NCBI RefSeq assembly: GCF_038397785.1 | Contig: NZ_CP151642.1 | Location: 1,550,001-1,614,000 of the forward strand | Direction: 5' to 3' | Origin: Salinibacterium sp. TMP30 | GTDB taxonomy: Bacteria; Actinomycetota; Actinomycetes; Actinomycetales; Microbacteriaceae | DNA: 64,000 nt | Shown here: positions 1 through 9,404 of the stretch, one piece after another | Layout of the letters: each line of letters opens with the position of its first letter | Position numbering within the stretch: the first letter of the stretch is position 1 | The notes under the pieces: model-generated | What the model saw: the letters and a program-made list of their open reading frames with translations, nothing else | What the model was told of the DNA's origin: nothing | The model's database searches: none | Position numbers and translations under genes: made by a program

Positions 1-2
1 AC

Positions 3-2720
3 CCCGCCACCACAAAGATCGAGCTCGAGGCACAATCGCTCGCCGCCGCCCACCTCGCCGCACGGGAGCCCAGCATCCGGGTGCCGCTCACTCGCACCGG
101 GCGCGATGGCGCACGCGTGCAGGAGTTCACGGCCAACGGCCAGAAACTCCACGCCCGTGTGCTCGATTTCCTCAACGGCGCACCGCTATCTGGCGGGCGC
201 TACCTGTCCCCCCGCGCTGTGCGCGCGATCGGTGCTCTTGCAGCTCGCGTCGCCGTCGCTTTCGCGGACTTCGATGCTCCCAATATTGAGCGCTCAAATC
301 AGTGGGATCTTCGGCAAGCTCCGGGAGTGTTAGACGCGCTCCTTCCTCACGTCGGCGACGAAGTACTTCGTGCGCGCCTGCGCGAGGCGGGCGACAACGC
401 TTGGGCACAGGTGTCTTCCTTGTCCGCTGACCTTCCGGTGCAAACAATCCATGGTGACCTCACCGACGACAATGTTGTTTCCAACGACAGCCTGACGAGC
501 ATCCCCGACGGAATAATTGACTTCGGTGATGTCAACCGCAGCTGGGCTGTCGGCGAGATCGCCATCACGGTCTCCTCGCTTTTGCACCATGACGGGGCCA
601 CGTTGCCATCCGTGCTCCGCGCCGTTGCGGCCTACCACTCGGTCCGCCCGCTATCGCTGGCCGAAGCCGAAGCGCTCTGGCCCCTCGTCGTGCTCCGCGG
701 CGCGATACTCGTCGCGAGCGGCCACCACGTGCAAACTACAGACCCCGACAATGAGTACGCAAGCGAGAATTTGCTGCACGAGCTGCGCATCTTTGAGCAG
801 GCCACCTCGGTGCCGCTGGACGTCGCAAACGAACTCGTTCGCATTTCGCTTGGATTCGAGGCCCGTCACGCCAGCCTGCCGTCGGGGGGAATGCTGATCC
901 CAACGCTGAATACGAGCGATGTGACCGTGCTCGATTTCTCCGCGACGAGTGCTGCGCTCGACAGCGGGCGCTGGCTCGACAATGACGCTGAAGCGGAGAT
1001 CGCCGCTGAGGCCCTCAACGCTGGTGTGTCCGCCGCGCTTACCCGCTTCGCCGAGCCCCGGCTCACGCGCGCGCGTATTCCGATCGATCCAGATCCCTTG
1101 AACACTCCGCTCGGCATCGAGCTCACGCTGGCGAAGCCGCACGAAGTGACCGCTCCCTGGCAGGGCCTCGTCACGCACAGTGCTGACGGTATTGAGTTTC
1201 GCGGCAACGGCGTGCTTCTCAGGCTCGAGGGTGCCGAAGCTCTTGTCCCGACCGACTCAGAGGTGCACGCTGGCGCACCAATCGCCCGCGCCCAGCACCA
1301 GCTCTGTGTGCGAGCATCGCTCGGCGATGACAAGGTGCCCTGGATGGTCAGCCCCGAACTCACGGCCGCTTGGCGCGCTCTCGCCTGCGATCCAACATCC
1401 CTCGTGCTTGGCCACACACTTCCGAGTACGGACCGCGATTCGGCGGCTCTTATTGTTCGCCGACGCGGCACCGTCGCCGACGCACAGGAGTTCTACTACG
1501 ACGAGCCTCCGATGATGGTGCGTGGGTGGAAGGAGTACCTCGTCGACGCCGATGCCCGGGTGTACCTAGACGTGCTCAATAACGTCACTTCGATCGGACA
1601 CGCCCACCCGCGCCTCGTCGACGCCATCACCCGGCAGTGGAGCCTGCTGAACACCAATTCCCGCTTCAACTATCCAGCGGTCGTCGACTTCTCCGAGCGG
1701 TTGAGCGCGCTGCTCCCCGAGCCTCTCAGCTCAGTCTTTCTCGTCAATAGTGGCTCGGAGGCTGTCGACCTCGCGTTACGCATTGCCCAGGCATGGAAAA
1801 GTCGCAGCGACGTGCTCGCTGTGCGCGAGGCGTACCACGGCTGGACGTACCTTTCGGATGCCGTATCCACCTCGATCGCTGATAACCCCGGCGCCCTCAG
1901 TACGCGGCCAGACTGGGTGCATACCGTCGACGCACCAAACACCTACCGAGGCAAGCACCGCGGCACGGAGTCCACCCGTTACGCCGACGAAGCTGTGGCC
2001 GAGGTCGAGCGTCTGGCCGCCGCTGGAACCCCCGTCGGCGCCTTCATTGCGGAGACTTTCTACGGCAACGCCGGTGGCATCGCCTTGCCCGACGGGTACC
2101 TCAATGCCGTCTATAGCGCGGTGCGCAAATATGGCGGTCTCGCGGTCGCCGACGAGGTGCAAGTCGGCTACGGCCGCTTGGGCGAGTGGTTCTGGGGCTT
2201 CGAACAGCAGGGGGTCGTGCCTGATATCGTCGCGGTCGCCAAGGCGATGGGCAATGGGCATCCGCTCGGCGCGGTGATCACAACACCGGAAATAGCGGCT
2301 CACTACCGCTCGCAGGGCTACTTCTTCTCCTCAGCAGGCGGCAGCCCAGTGTCGAGTGTTGTTGGCCTCACCGTGCTCGATGTCATTCGCGACGAAAAGT
2401 TGCAGGAAAATGCGGTTGAAACCGGGAGCTATCTCAAGGAACGACTCGCCTCGCTTGGCGAGCGTCACACGATTGTCGGAACGGTGCACGGCAGCGGCTT
2501 CTATCTCGGTCTCGAATTCGTGCGAGACCGAGTAACACTAGAACCAGCTACCGAGGAAACTAACGCTATTTGCGAACGCCTGCGTGAGGTGGGTGTCATC
2601 GTTCAACCCACGTCGGACTATCAGTGCGTGCTCAAGATCAAACCGCCGATGTGTCTCACCCGGGCGAGTGCCGACGCTTTCGTCGACGCTCTCGATCGGG
2701 TGCTGACGACCGGGTGGTGA
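3..2720 (+). CDS. Phosphotransferase / M23-like / class-III aminotransferase fusion (5' end outside window)
   Basis: The frame is open to the left edge with no stop, so the gene starts outside the window; the first internal start is the GTG at 81. Numbering from that GTG, residues about 1-260 resemble an aminoglycoside phosphotransferase fold, with the HGDLTDDN catalytic motif at about 124 and IDFGD about 20 residues later. Residues about 340-410 have the look of an M23-peptidase/lipoyl-like beta domain ([10 protein letters not shown]). Residues about 470-879 are a class-III PLP aminotransferase with DEVQVGYGR and the Schiff-base lysine in [10 protein letters not shown] (Lys 721). This three-domain layout is known among AGXT2L/phospho-lyase relatives. 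Inference: it may phosphorylate an amino alcohol and then eliminate or transaminate it; the substrate is unknown. It stands alone on the plus strand. Confidence 0.85.
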   Translation, partial: PATTKIELEAQSLAAAHLAAREPSIRVPLTRTGRDGARVQEFTANGQKLHARVLDFLNGAPLSGGRYLSPRAVRAIGALAARVAVAFADFDAPNIERSNQWDLRQAPGVLDALLPHVGDEVLRARLREAGDNAWAQVSSLSADLPVQTIHGDLTDDNVVSNDSLTSIPDGIIDFGDVNRSWAVGEIAITVSSLLHHDGATLPSVLRAVAAYHSVRPLSLAEAEALWPLVVLRGAILVASGHHVQTTDPDNEYASENLLHELRIFEQATSVPLDVANELVRISLGFEARHASLPSGGMLIPTLNTSDVTVLDFSATSAALDSGRWLDNDAEAEIAAEALNAGVSAALTRFAEPRLTRARIPIDPDPLNTPLGIELTLAKPHEVTAPWQGLVTHSADGIEFRGNGVLLRLEGAEALVPTDSEVHAGAPIARAQHQLCVRASLGDDKVPWMVSPELTAAWRALACDPTSLVLGHTLPSTDRDSAALIVRRRGTVADAQEFYYDEPPMMVRGWKEYLVDADARVYLDVLNNVTSIGHAHPRLVDAITRQWSLLNTNSRFNYPAVVDFSERLSALLPEPLSSVFLVNSGSEAVDLALRIAQAWKSRSDVLAVREAYHGWTYLSDAVSTSIADNPGALSTRPDWVHTVDAPNTYRGKHRGTESTRYADEAVAEVERLAAAGTPVGAFIAETFYGNAGGIALPDGYLNAVYSAVRKYGGLAVADEVQVGYGRLGEWFWGFEQQGVVPDIVAVAKAMGNGHPLGAVITTPEIAAHYRSQGYFFSSAGGSPVSSVVGLTVLDVIRDEKLQENAVETGSYLKERLASLGERHTIVGTVHGSGFYLGLEFVRDRVTLEPATEETNAICERLREVGVIVQPTSDYQCVLKIKPPMCLTRASADAFVDALDRVLTTGW

Positions 2721-2763
2721 CCCCGGCCAACGAGAGCGAGACATCACCGATTCGCGCAAACGG

Positions 2764-3741
2764 CTAGATTGAGGAATCGTCCGGTTGTGCAGGATCGGCC
2801 GTCGCTGTAGCGGCTCCCGTTGACTGCGCCGTCTGCGGCGAGTTCTGGCTGCGGCGGTTGGGTTGTGGTTTTTGGCGCGCGTACTCGCCACCCCGTCGAC
2901 CGCCGTGGGGTCGCCCGTGGTCGGCATATTCTTCACGGAAGAACCCGATTCGCCACTGCCCCATCTCCATCCGCGCACCTGTACGAAGCACTCTCGAGCC
3001 GGGTTCTTGGCCTGGCAGCGGCTGCGACCCTCCCCCGACCTCACCCAGCGAGTGCAGCACATATTCGTCGTCGGAATCGTGGCGAATTTCGGCGTGAAAA
3101 GGTTCCAATCCGGGGAGTTGCAGATCTGCCGATGGTGACGAACCAATGGTGGTTATCCCCGGCAGTAGTGCAAACTCGCGCGGCATTTGACCGTTCCAGT
3201 TCTCGGAACCCACCACGAAGATGAGCCGAGGCCGACCTGCCCCAGATTCATAGTGCGTTGTGGTGATCTTCCGGCGAATCAGACGGTCAAAGGTGGGCAC
3301 GAGGGGAAACAGGGTTCCGGGCGGTAGCCTAACCGCAGAACTTTTCGTGGTTGCGGCGCTGCGGCGTCGAAGCAGCGGAGCCAACGCGTTCCGGCTGCCG
3401 AGCCCAATATGAGAGGAACCGGTGAGGAGACGCTGGGCGACGGATGCCCGCACAGCACCAAGCCGCACAATCACACCGTCGGGGCCAGAGAGGGAAACGC
3501 TGAGACCACGCTCCGCTAATGCTGCGGCGATACCGCGAAGATCTTTGAGCTTCACCGTTCTCGACTGCACGAACAGTTCGGGCTTACTGGAATACACGTC
3601 AATGTCGAGGCCGCTGGCGGATATGGTGCCCGCCATCTGCTCCGACTCGACTGCCGCACTGTCAGATGACGCGTGCGAGCTATCGATCGGTTCTTCGAGG
3701 GAGAATGCCAGATCGATGTCAAGCCGCGTGGTGGCGCTCAT
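2764..3741 (-). CDS. FHA-domain protein
   Basis: A 325-residue protein. I start it at the ATG at 3741 because it lies two bases after the stop of the upstream small gene; an in-frame start farther upstream would overlap that gene. The N-terminal half (MSATTRLDIDLAF onward) is unassigned and looks partly beta-structured. A forkhead-associated fold lies at about residues 190-275: TTIGSSPSADLQLPG followed by HAEIRHD gives the usual glycine, serine and histidine phosphothreonine-binding pattern. The tail from about 285 is rich in Gly, Arg, Gln, Pro and Thr and is probably disordered. FHA domains bind phosphothreonine peptides, usually products of Ser/Thr kinases; no kinase gene is nearby. Probably co-transcribed with the small gene upstream. 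Confidence 0.75.
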   Translation of the reverse strand: MSATTRLDIDLAFSLEEPIDSSHASSDSAAVESEQMAGTISASGLDIDVYSSKPELFVQSRTVKLKDLRGIAAALAERGLSVSLSGPDGVIVRLGAVRASVAQRLLTGSSHIGLGSRNALAPLLRRRSAATTKSSAVRLPPGTLFPLVPTFDRLIRRKITTTHYESGAGRPRLIFVVGSENWNGQMPREFALLPGITTIGSSPSADLQLPGLEPFHAEIRHDSDDEYVLHSLGEVGGGSQPLPGQEPGSRVLRTGARMEMGQWRIGFFREEYADHGRPHGGRRGGEYARQKPQPNRRSQNSPQTAQSTGAATATADPAQPDDSSI

Positions 3742-3743
3742 CG

Positions 3744-4007
3744 CTACGGGGCGAGCGGCTCGGTGCCGGAACCCTCGCTGGTGGTGATTTTCAGGGTTCC
3801 GTTCAACTTCCACGTGGCGCGAGGGGCATCCGGGCCAACATCACGAGGAACTTCGACCATCATGTCGATGAAGCTGTAGTTGATAACAGCACTCTTGCCG
3901 GTGAGATATGACCACATCTCCTTACCGAGATCGGTCCAGTCCTTGATGTTGTGTGCGTCGGGGCCAGCTGCATTCGAAGCGGCCGTGGGGTTCTCAACGT
4001 CAGACAT
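3744..4007 (-). CDS. Small hypothetical protein coupled to the FHA gene
   Basis: An 87-residue acidic protein beginning MSDVENPTAASNAAGPD. I place the start at the ATG at 4007, which has AAGGAAG about 5 bases upstream on the minus strand; a longer reading would add 15 residues without a better ribosome site. The stop is two bases before the FHA gene start, so the pair is probably translationally coupled. The core (KDWTDLGKEMWSYLTGKSA, then NYSFIDMMVEVPRD) shows no membrane segment or signal peptide and I do not recognise its family. Given the coupling it may be a partner of the FHA protein; that is inference only. Confidence 0.65.
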   Translation of the reverse strand: MSDVENPTAASNAAGPDAHNIKDWTDLGKEMWSYLTGKSAVINYSFIDMMVEVPRDVGPDAPRATWKLNGTLKITTSEGSGTEPLAP

Positions 4008-4352
4008 GATTGCTTCCTTTTCGCTTGCTTTCAGGAATCCGGCAGCCATCATCTTTGAGTCCGCCCACTGTATGGCAACGATATCTGAGGCCGTCTCTTC
4101 GCGGTAGCAACTTTCGAGAGATGTAGGGGATTCTCAGCGGGCCTTCGGCACGGATCGTCCACACCCCGCTGATGTCATACGTCCCTACGATGATGGAGTG
4201 GGAGGGCGAAATGAGCAACAACCCTGATCGAAGCTAACATCGAAACCATGGCAAGAAGCGGGGAACGGACCTGGCTCAAGTCGATTGGTATCGACCCCGG
4301 CTTTTGGAGCTATCCCTGACCGAGAGCCGGCCTCATGGTGTTGTGGAAAGAG
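4008..4352. other. Intergenic stretch with no supported gene
   Basis: About 345 bases between a minus-strand small gene and the end of the next minus-strand gene. Short open frames exist on both strands but none has a convincing ribosome site or recognisable protein. It should contain the promoter of the small-protein/FHA pair, but I cannot point to clear -35 and -10 boxes. Confidence 0.4.
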
Positions 4353-4835
4353 CTACTCAATTCGGGTTTCAGTAATTCGCTCACGCTTCGGCACCGTCAC
4401 AGGAATCAGCTGGCGGGCCGTCACAACAACAAAAATGATCAGCAGCACGAACGAGGTTCCGTCGGCCGCGATATAGAAGTAGTGCCAGAGCGAGCCTGCA
4501 GTCTCCTGCCCGGCAAGTAGGGCATCCGTTCGCGCATTAAGCGGTGGGCGAATGACCAGCACCTGGGTCAACAGCACCACCCACAGCCCGCTCAGGAGCC
4601 CCCACTGCAGTCTCGACGCCCACGGACGGATCATCGCCGCCGTCAGAATGGCGAGCAGCACCAGCGCAGTCGTATTCATCGCAAAGAACACCAGGCGACC
4701 GATGCCGAGCCCCAATTCGAGCGTGATCCCCGGTGCCTGAAATTTCAGCGGGGTCTCCAAAAAGGAAATACCGATGATCAATCCCAACCAGATTGCCGGG
4801 ACCACAAGGCGGAGTGTGAGGCTCGTGCGTTGCAT
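4353..4835 (-). CDS. Small integral membrane protein, four predicted helices
   Basis: A 160-residue hydrophobic protein. Hydrophobic stretches lie near residues 10-28, 45-70, 78-97 and 125-143, so about four membrane helices are expected. A loop carries RPPLNARTDALLAGQE and the C-terminus is short and charged. The layout resembles short DUF4149-like membrane proteins of actinobacteria, but I do not see a motif that fixes a family. Stand-alone on the minus strand with non-coding DNA on both sides. Function unknown. Confidence 0.7.
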   Translation of the reverse strand: MQRTSLTLRLVVPAIWLGLIIGISFLETPLKFQAPGITLELGLGIGRLVFFAMNTTALVLLAILTAAMIRPWASRLQWGLLSGLWVVLLTQVLVIRPPLNARTDALLAGQETAGSLWHYFYIAADGTSFVLLIIFVVVTARQLIPVTVPKRERITETRIE

Positions 4836-5053
4836 ACTTCCAACCTATCGGAGTCACCTCCGCCTGCCATCCGCGGTGTTCTTGGGTGAGCGCTAGATGG
4901 TCGCGTGAAACCTCAGCGATACGATGGGGGTGAAGTTTTGCTTGGAGCGCAGCTTCGTTAACCGAGTTGGGACGCGTGGGAAGGAAAACCGGATGTGGTC
5001 TAGCGCGACGCGACATATCGTGAGCGTTGTCAAGCATCCGAGAGACGCGACAA

Positions 5054-5794
5054 ATGACTGAGCCTCCGACACCCACCACTAAACGTCAGGCCAACGCAAC
5101 CCAGAAGCTGGGGACTGCTGAGCTCCTCGCACGGCGACTTGATACACCGATGGGTTTGCTGGGCGTCATCTTCCTCTTTGTGGTGCTCGGTCAGGTTCTG
5201 ACCACCGAGCCCAGCTTGGCGCTTGTCCTCTCAATCCTCGGGTGGATTTTTTGGGCAATCTTCGTCGGGGAGTTCCTTCTGCGCGCCTACATCGCCGACT
5301 TCGGCCGCGAATTTTGGAAGAAGAATTGGTGGCAGATCGTTTTCCTCCTTGTTCCCTTCCTACGGTTTTTCCGCGCATTGCAGTCACTTCGTCTGGTTCG
5401 CGTGGCCCGGTTTGCCCGTTTCGGAGGCATAGTCTCCGCTGGCGTGCGGGGCTCAAGGTCTGCGGGGCGACTTCTCACGAACCGTATCGGTGTGCTGATT
5501 GCCGTGACGGCAGTTGTCATTCTCGCATCCAGCCAACTGCTGTACGTCACAGGCTCACACGAAAGCTACGCCGATGCGCTGTTCGAGGCGGCCATGGCCA
5601 CCATCACCGGCACCGGACTCACCCCAACGGATACGTTCTCGAAGATCGTGCAAGTACTACTTGCTGTGTACTCGGTGGCGGTTTTCGCCACCCTCGCCGG
5701 ATCACTCGGCGCTTTCTTTCTTCGCAAGGAGGAGCCCACTGCAGGGAACGCCGAAAAAACGCCGGATGCGGATACCGGAGTACCTGTTCGCTAG
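5054..5794 (+). CDS. Voltage-gated-channel-like membrane protein with non-canonical pore
   Basis: A 246-residue protein with the plan of a single-subunit ion channel: hydrophobic segments like S1-S3 (from VIFLFVVLGQVL on), an arginine-rich S4-like helix (RALQSLRLVRVARFARF), an S5 segment (IGVLIAVTAVVILASSQLL), a pore loop and an S6 segment. Positive residues spaced every third position in S4 are clear. The pore loop reads MATITGTGLTPTD where potassium channels have TVGYGD or similar, so the Tyr/Phe-Gly signature is altered. I use the ATG at 5054; a TTG at 5027 is possible but weaker. Probably an inner-membrane cation channel or a related protein with other selectivity. No partner genes adjoin it. 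Confidence 0.75.
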   Translation: MTEPPTPTTKRQANATQKLGTAELLARRLDTPMGLLGVIFLFVVLGQVLTTEPSLALVLSILGWIFWAIFVGEFLLRAYIADFGREFWKKNWWQIVFLLVPFLRFFRALQSLRLVRVARFARFGGIVSAGVRGSRSAGRLLTNRIGVLIAVTAVVILASSQLLYVTGSHESYADALFEAAMATITGTGLTPTDTFSKIVQVLLAVYSVAVFATLAGSLGAFFLRKEEPTAGNAEKTPDADTGVPVR

Positions 5795-5853
5795 AGACGG
5801 CGACCCCGGCGTTCCGAAAGAAGCTCCCACCGGCAATGTTTCCCCATGCGGAA

Positions 5854-6367
5854 TCACCCCCTCGTTGGCGGGACATCCGCCGGAAAGTCGCTGCACCTTG
5901 CTTGACTGAAGTCAACGAGACGAGCCTGCATCTCCCAGTACGGGGTCGCGCCCGGCACCTGTGTGCCGTCGCGCAGGGCGGTGACGCTGTTGACGGCCGC
6001 ATCCACTGCTGCTCGATAGGGCAGCGAGCCAGAGGTTGTCGATCCGAGCGTTGACGAACACGTTGGGGCTGCGTCGCTTGACGGCCATCACCTTCGCAGC
6101 GAAAGCCGTTGAATCAATAAGGCGACCATCCTCAATGTCCGCCGTGACGTGCACCGGCAGTCGACACAGCTGCGCGAGCAACGCAACGGTTGCCGCCTTA
6201 GTAGCACCGCCACCATCGGGAATACCCGCACTGCCCGCAACGCCAAAGCTGGTGGTTCCGATAGCAGGCAAGCCCGCGGTCGCGAAGGCCAAGGCTGAAC
6301 CAACATCCCACGCATTCGGCAGCAAGAGGGGCGCATCGCCGTAGTGCAGATCCCGAAAAGTCGCCAT
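5854..6367 (-). pseudogene. Broken isocitrate lyase / PEP mutase family gene
   Basis: The N-terminal part is well preserved: MATFRDLHYGD, PLLLPNAWDVGSALA, TTSFGVAGSAGIPDG, then a DIEDGR motif typical of the PEP mutase/isocitrate lyase superfamily. After NARIDNLWLAAL the frame turns to low-complexity sequence. In another minus-strand frame the typical C-terminus appears directly afterwards (GSLPYRAAVDAAVN, then ATPYWEMQARLVDFS), ending at a TGA at 5854-5856. The central part of the barrel (roughly 80-100 residues of an expected 250-plus) is therefore missing and the two halves are out of frame. A gene remnant from an internal deletion; no active enzyme is expected. Confidence 0.8.
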
Positions 6368-6636
6368 CGTCGTTCCCATCCCGCGCTAACCGAATGTGTG
6401 GATGCCGCCCAGCGTACTCCCGTGCCGTACACGGGCAAATACCCCTAAAACTAGGCGCGATTGCGGAACGTAGCGCAAGGAACGACACTCTGGGATAACG
6501 AGCACCCTCTTTCTTGCCGCCGGTCTTGAACCGTGCCACCTCGCACTGGGGCCATTTCGTAACGGCCCCCCGGGATTCTCGATGTTACGTTCGGGAAGCA
6601 CTCAGATAAGCACGATGATCACATTAGGGATTTCAC

Positions 6637-6951
6637 ATGGCACGTACGGGAAGCTTCACATTCGATGGAGGTGCTGGTTCCTATTTCGGCACCGCAATCC
6701 TTGGCGCCCTCATCACAATATTTACGCTAGGAATCTGCTATCCATTCAGCTTGGTGCTCACGGAGCGTTGGCGAGCCAAGCATTCCTTTATCGAGGGCAA
6801 GCAGATGGTATTTACGGGAACCGGGCTCGGCCTTTTCGGCCTCTGGATCAAGTGGTTCTTTCTCACCATAATCACGATCGGCATCTACGGCTTCTGGGTA
6901 GCACCCCGAATCACTAAATGGAAGTGGGAGCACACCAGCTTCGTCGTCTAG
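6637..6951 (+). CDS. DUF898-family small membrane protein
   Basis: A 104-residue protein. It begins MARTGSFTFDGGAGSYFGTA, then a hydrophobic helix with TLGICYPF, a charged loop with ERWRAKHSF and GKQMVFTG, and a second pair of hydrophobic segments with TIGIYGFWVAPRITKWKWEH. The repeated G-x-Y/I-x-F/W helices and the RW-KH loop are typical of DUF898 (YjgN-like) proteins, here in the short single-repeat form. Function unknown, inner membrane. Stand-alone; the next plus-strand gene starts about 85 bases downstream. Confidence 0.75.
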   Translation: MARTGSFTFDGGAGSYFGTAILGALITIFTLGICYPFSLVLTERWRAKHSFIEGKQMVFTGTGLGLFGLWIKWFFLTIITIGIYGFWVAPRITKWKWEHTSFVV

Positions 6952-7037
6952 ACGGGGTTCCTACTTGAGAGAGTTCGCACCCACGTGGCAGTCCGCAGCG
7001 CCCTCGGGTGGCTGCTGTTCTGACCTAAGGTCGAGTC

Positions 7038-7784
7038 ATGATCGATGCGAACCCGTGGATCGCGACCGGTGTAGCACTTGTGCTACTTGCCGCGATCGCG
7101 ACCATAGGCCTCAGTGCTGCCCGAGTCCGTCAGCCGCGCTCAGCACTTCTGGCGCTGGGCCGGGCAGTGCTGCAACTGGCAGCGCTGAGTCTCATCCTGA
7201 CGGGAATTCTTCAAGACCCGCTCTGGGTCGGGATCGGGCTCACCGTCATGTTCGTCGCGGCTGTCATTACCGCAACGCGGCGCAGTACGGGTGGACTTCG
7301 CAATGGCAAAGCGCTCGCGGTGGCGATGGTGGTGGGGCCGATCACAGTCATGGCGATCGTTTTCGCCACTGGCGCTGTCGAGTTCTCTCCGCGCTACGTC
7401 CTCGCTATCGGCGGAATCGTGATCGGCAACACGATGACCATCGCAATCCTCATTCAGCGGGTCTTCACCACCTCGGTTCGGGATCATTGGGATGAGGTCG
7501 AAGGGTGGTTGGCTCTCGGCGCCACGCCGCGCCAGTCCACTCGTGAGCTGGGCCGATCGGCAATCTACACGGCACTACTCCCGTCAATCGATCAAACAAA
7601 AACGACAGGTATCGTCGTGCTGCCTGGCGCCTTCGTAGGGGCCATCTTCGGCGGTGCCTCGCCACTGGAGGCTGGACGATTCCAGATCGTCGTGCTGGCT
7701 TGTATCCTCGCTGCGGGGGTGCTCACCGCCGTGATTCTGGTCAGGATCACGAGCGCAATCTCAGTACGGCCAACCGAGCAGTGA
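7038..7784 (+). CDS. FetB/YbbM-type (UPF0014) ABC transporter permease
   Basis: A 248-residue multi-spanning membrane protein with the UPF0014 pattern: IGLSAARVRQPRSALLALGRAVLQL near the N-terminus, GGIVIGNTMTIA in the middle, and the coupling segment EVEGWLALGATPRQS followed by TTGIVVLPGAFVGAIFGGASP. Length fits the family (about 250). In Escherichia coli FetA-FetB the permease works with an ATPase and is linked to iron homeostasis. No fetA-like ATPase gene lies beside this copy, so the partner must be elsewhere or the gene acts alone; the transported substrate is not known from sequence. Confidence 0.8.
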   Translation: MIDANPWIATGVALVLLAAIATIGLSAARVRQPRSALLALGRAVLQLAALSLILTGILQDPLWVGIGLTVMFVAAVITATRRSTGGLRNGKALAVAMVVGPITVMAIVFATGAVEFSPRYVLAIGGIVIGNTMTIAILIQRVFTTSVRDHWDEVEGWLALGATPRQSTRELGRSAIYTALLPSIDQTKTTGIVVLPGAFVGAIFGGASPLEAGRFQIVVLACILAAGVLTAVILVRITSAISVRPTEQ

Positions 7785-7865
7785 GGCGGGTGCGTTGCTT
7801 GTCGCGCCGCAGCCATTCGCCACTAGCGCCGAAGTTCGGACTCCGCGGTGCTGACGCGCGCGCTG

Positions 7866-9314
7866 CTACCGCGGCGTCCGTGAGCGCTTCAGCGCGAGCA
7901 TTGCTGAGCGGTCGAACCCGAAGGTGCGTCGTGCAACGAATCCTCCGATGGTTGTTCCGGCAGCGAGGCCTAAGCCGGTTGCTAGTGCCATAACCATTGC
8001 GGGCAGAGCTTCGTTGACGCCGAATTCGGAATCCATGAGGGCGTAGATGCCTCGATACAGTGCGAGTCCGGGGAGGAGGGCGATGATGCCGACCATGTTT
8101 GTGGCGCCTTCTGGCACTTTCAGCCAGCGGTAAAGAAGGTAGCTGATGACGCCGGCAGCCGTGCCGGCAATAGCGGGGGCTAGCCCTGGCGAGTCCGCCG
8201 ATGGCAGCACTACCCAGTACACGGCGAACACGAGGCTTGCCCCGATTGCCATGATCGGTAGCAGACGCAGCCGCACGTAGGAGGCGAGGGCGAAGCCGAC
8301 GGCGATGATCGCCGACCCGACCATCCCAGAAATAAGGCTTCGGCTTTCACCGAGAGAGTCGCCCACTGCTACCGGGATTCCGAGGCGCAGGGAAATGCTC
8401 AGCACGATCGAGATGCCGACCGCAAGCCCGAGGGTCATCATGATGACCTCCAATCCGCGGGCAGTTGCCGTGACGTAGTAGCCGCCGATCGCGTCACTGG
8501 CTGCGGCGGTGAGCCCGACACCGGAAAGAAGCATGATGATGCCGGAGATCACAATGACGGTCGGACTATTCGATCCGGGGATCTCGATGCCGACTGAGCG
8601 AAGCCAGAACATGAAAACAGCGATCGCAGTGGTCACCGCTGCGGCAGCCATCTGAGCAAAGAACGCGGGAACCGACCAGCGCTCTAGGCGACGAGTCATG
8701 ATGTCGGAAATGGCCGCGGATGCTGCCGCGACGAGCACCAGCACAAAGCTCGCGCCGAAGATCACCACGACACCTGCCGCGAGAATAGCTTTGCCCGCGG
8801 TCACCACCCAGCGGCGGTACGGGTGGGGCGTTGTCAGAATTACGCCAAGCTGCTCGCGTGTCTCATCGACATCTCCGGGACCATCCGGGCCCGTGATTTT
8901 GTCGATGAGCCAGTACACATTCTGGAGCCGCGTGTAGTCGATGGTGCGCACTTTCACGATACGCATGATTGACATGGGGTCTTCGTTCATCCCCCGATGC
9001 ACCGAGACGGTGAGCGAGGTGAAGGTGATGTCGACGTGCATTCCGCTGACGCCATATGCCGTACTGATGCGAAGCACTGTGGCAACAACATCCGCTGCGG
9101 ATGCTCCTGTAGCCAGCATGGCTTCGCCGGCCCGCAAGCACAGATCGATGACCGAGCGCGCGTGTCGCTGGGATAGCTGCTGCTCACTTCCCGGGATTGA
9201 CAGGAGCTGAGTGGGAGCATTGGTTGAACGCAGGGCTCCCCCAGCCATAGTGATGAGGGATCGACCCATCCGTTGTCCCAAAGCCCGTACACGGTAGTTG
9301 ATGCCTTTACTCAC
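7866..9314 (-). CDS. ThrE-family threonine/serine exporter-like protein
   Basis: About 480 residues. The N-terminal soluble part has the ThrE signature region (LRAGEAMLATGASAADVVAT, then GVSGMHVDITFTSL), followed by roughly ten membrane helices in two blocks, matching the ThrE plus ThrE_2 (DUF3815-like) fusion common in actinobacteria. Corynebacterium glutamicum ThrE exports L-threonine and L-serine; the same role is inferred here. The start is uncertain: a GTG at 9314 (MSKGINY) gives the longest form, and ATG codons at 9269 and 9248 are also possible. It is divergent from the DUF368 gene with under 100 bases between them. Confidence 0.8.
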   Translation of the reverse strand: MSKGINYRVRALGQRMGRSLITMAGGALRSTNAPTQLLSIPGSEQQLSQRHARSVIDLCLRAGEAMLATGASAADVVATVLRISTAYGVSGMHVDITFTSLTVSVHRGMNEDPMSIMRIVKVRTIDYTRLQNVYWLIDKITGPDGPGDVDETREQLGVILTTPHPYRRWVVTAGKAILAAGVVVIFGASFVLVLVAAASAAISDIMTRRLERWSVPAFFAQMAAAAVTTAIAVFMFWLRSVGIEIPGSNSPTVIVISGIIMLLSGVGLTAAASDAIGGYYVTATARGLEVIMMTLGLAVGISIVLSISLRLGIPVAVGDSLGESRSLISGMVGSAIIAVGFALASYVRLRLLPIMAIGASLVFAVYWVVLPSADSPGLAPAIAGTAAGVISYLLYRWLKVPEGATNMVGIIALLPGLALYRGIYALMDSEFGVNEALPAMVMALATGLGLAAGTTIGGFVARRTFGFDRSAMLALKRSRTPR

Positions 9315-9404
9315 CCCTATAGGTTACGGGCACGAGGGCGGCCGTCTAAACTACTACCCACGACGGCACGCATGACAAGACAACGACATGAAAATGAGTA
9401 CGTA

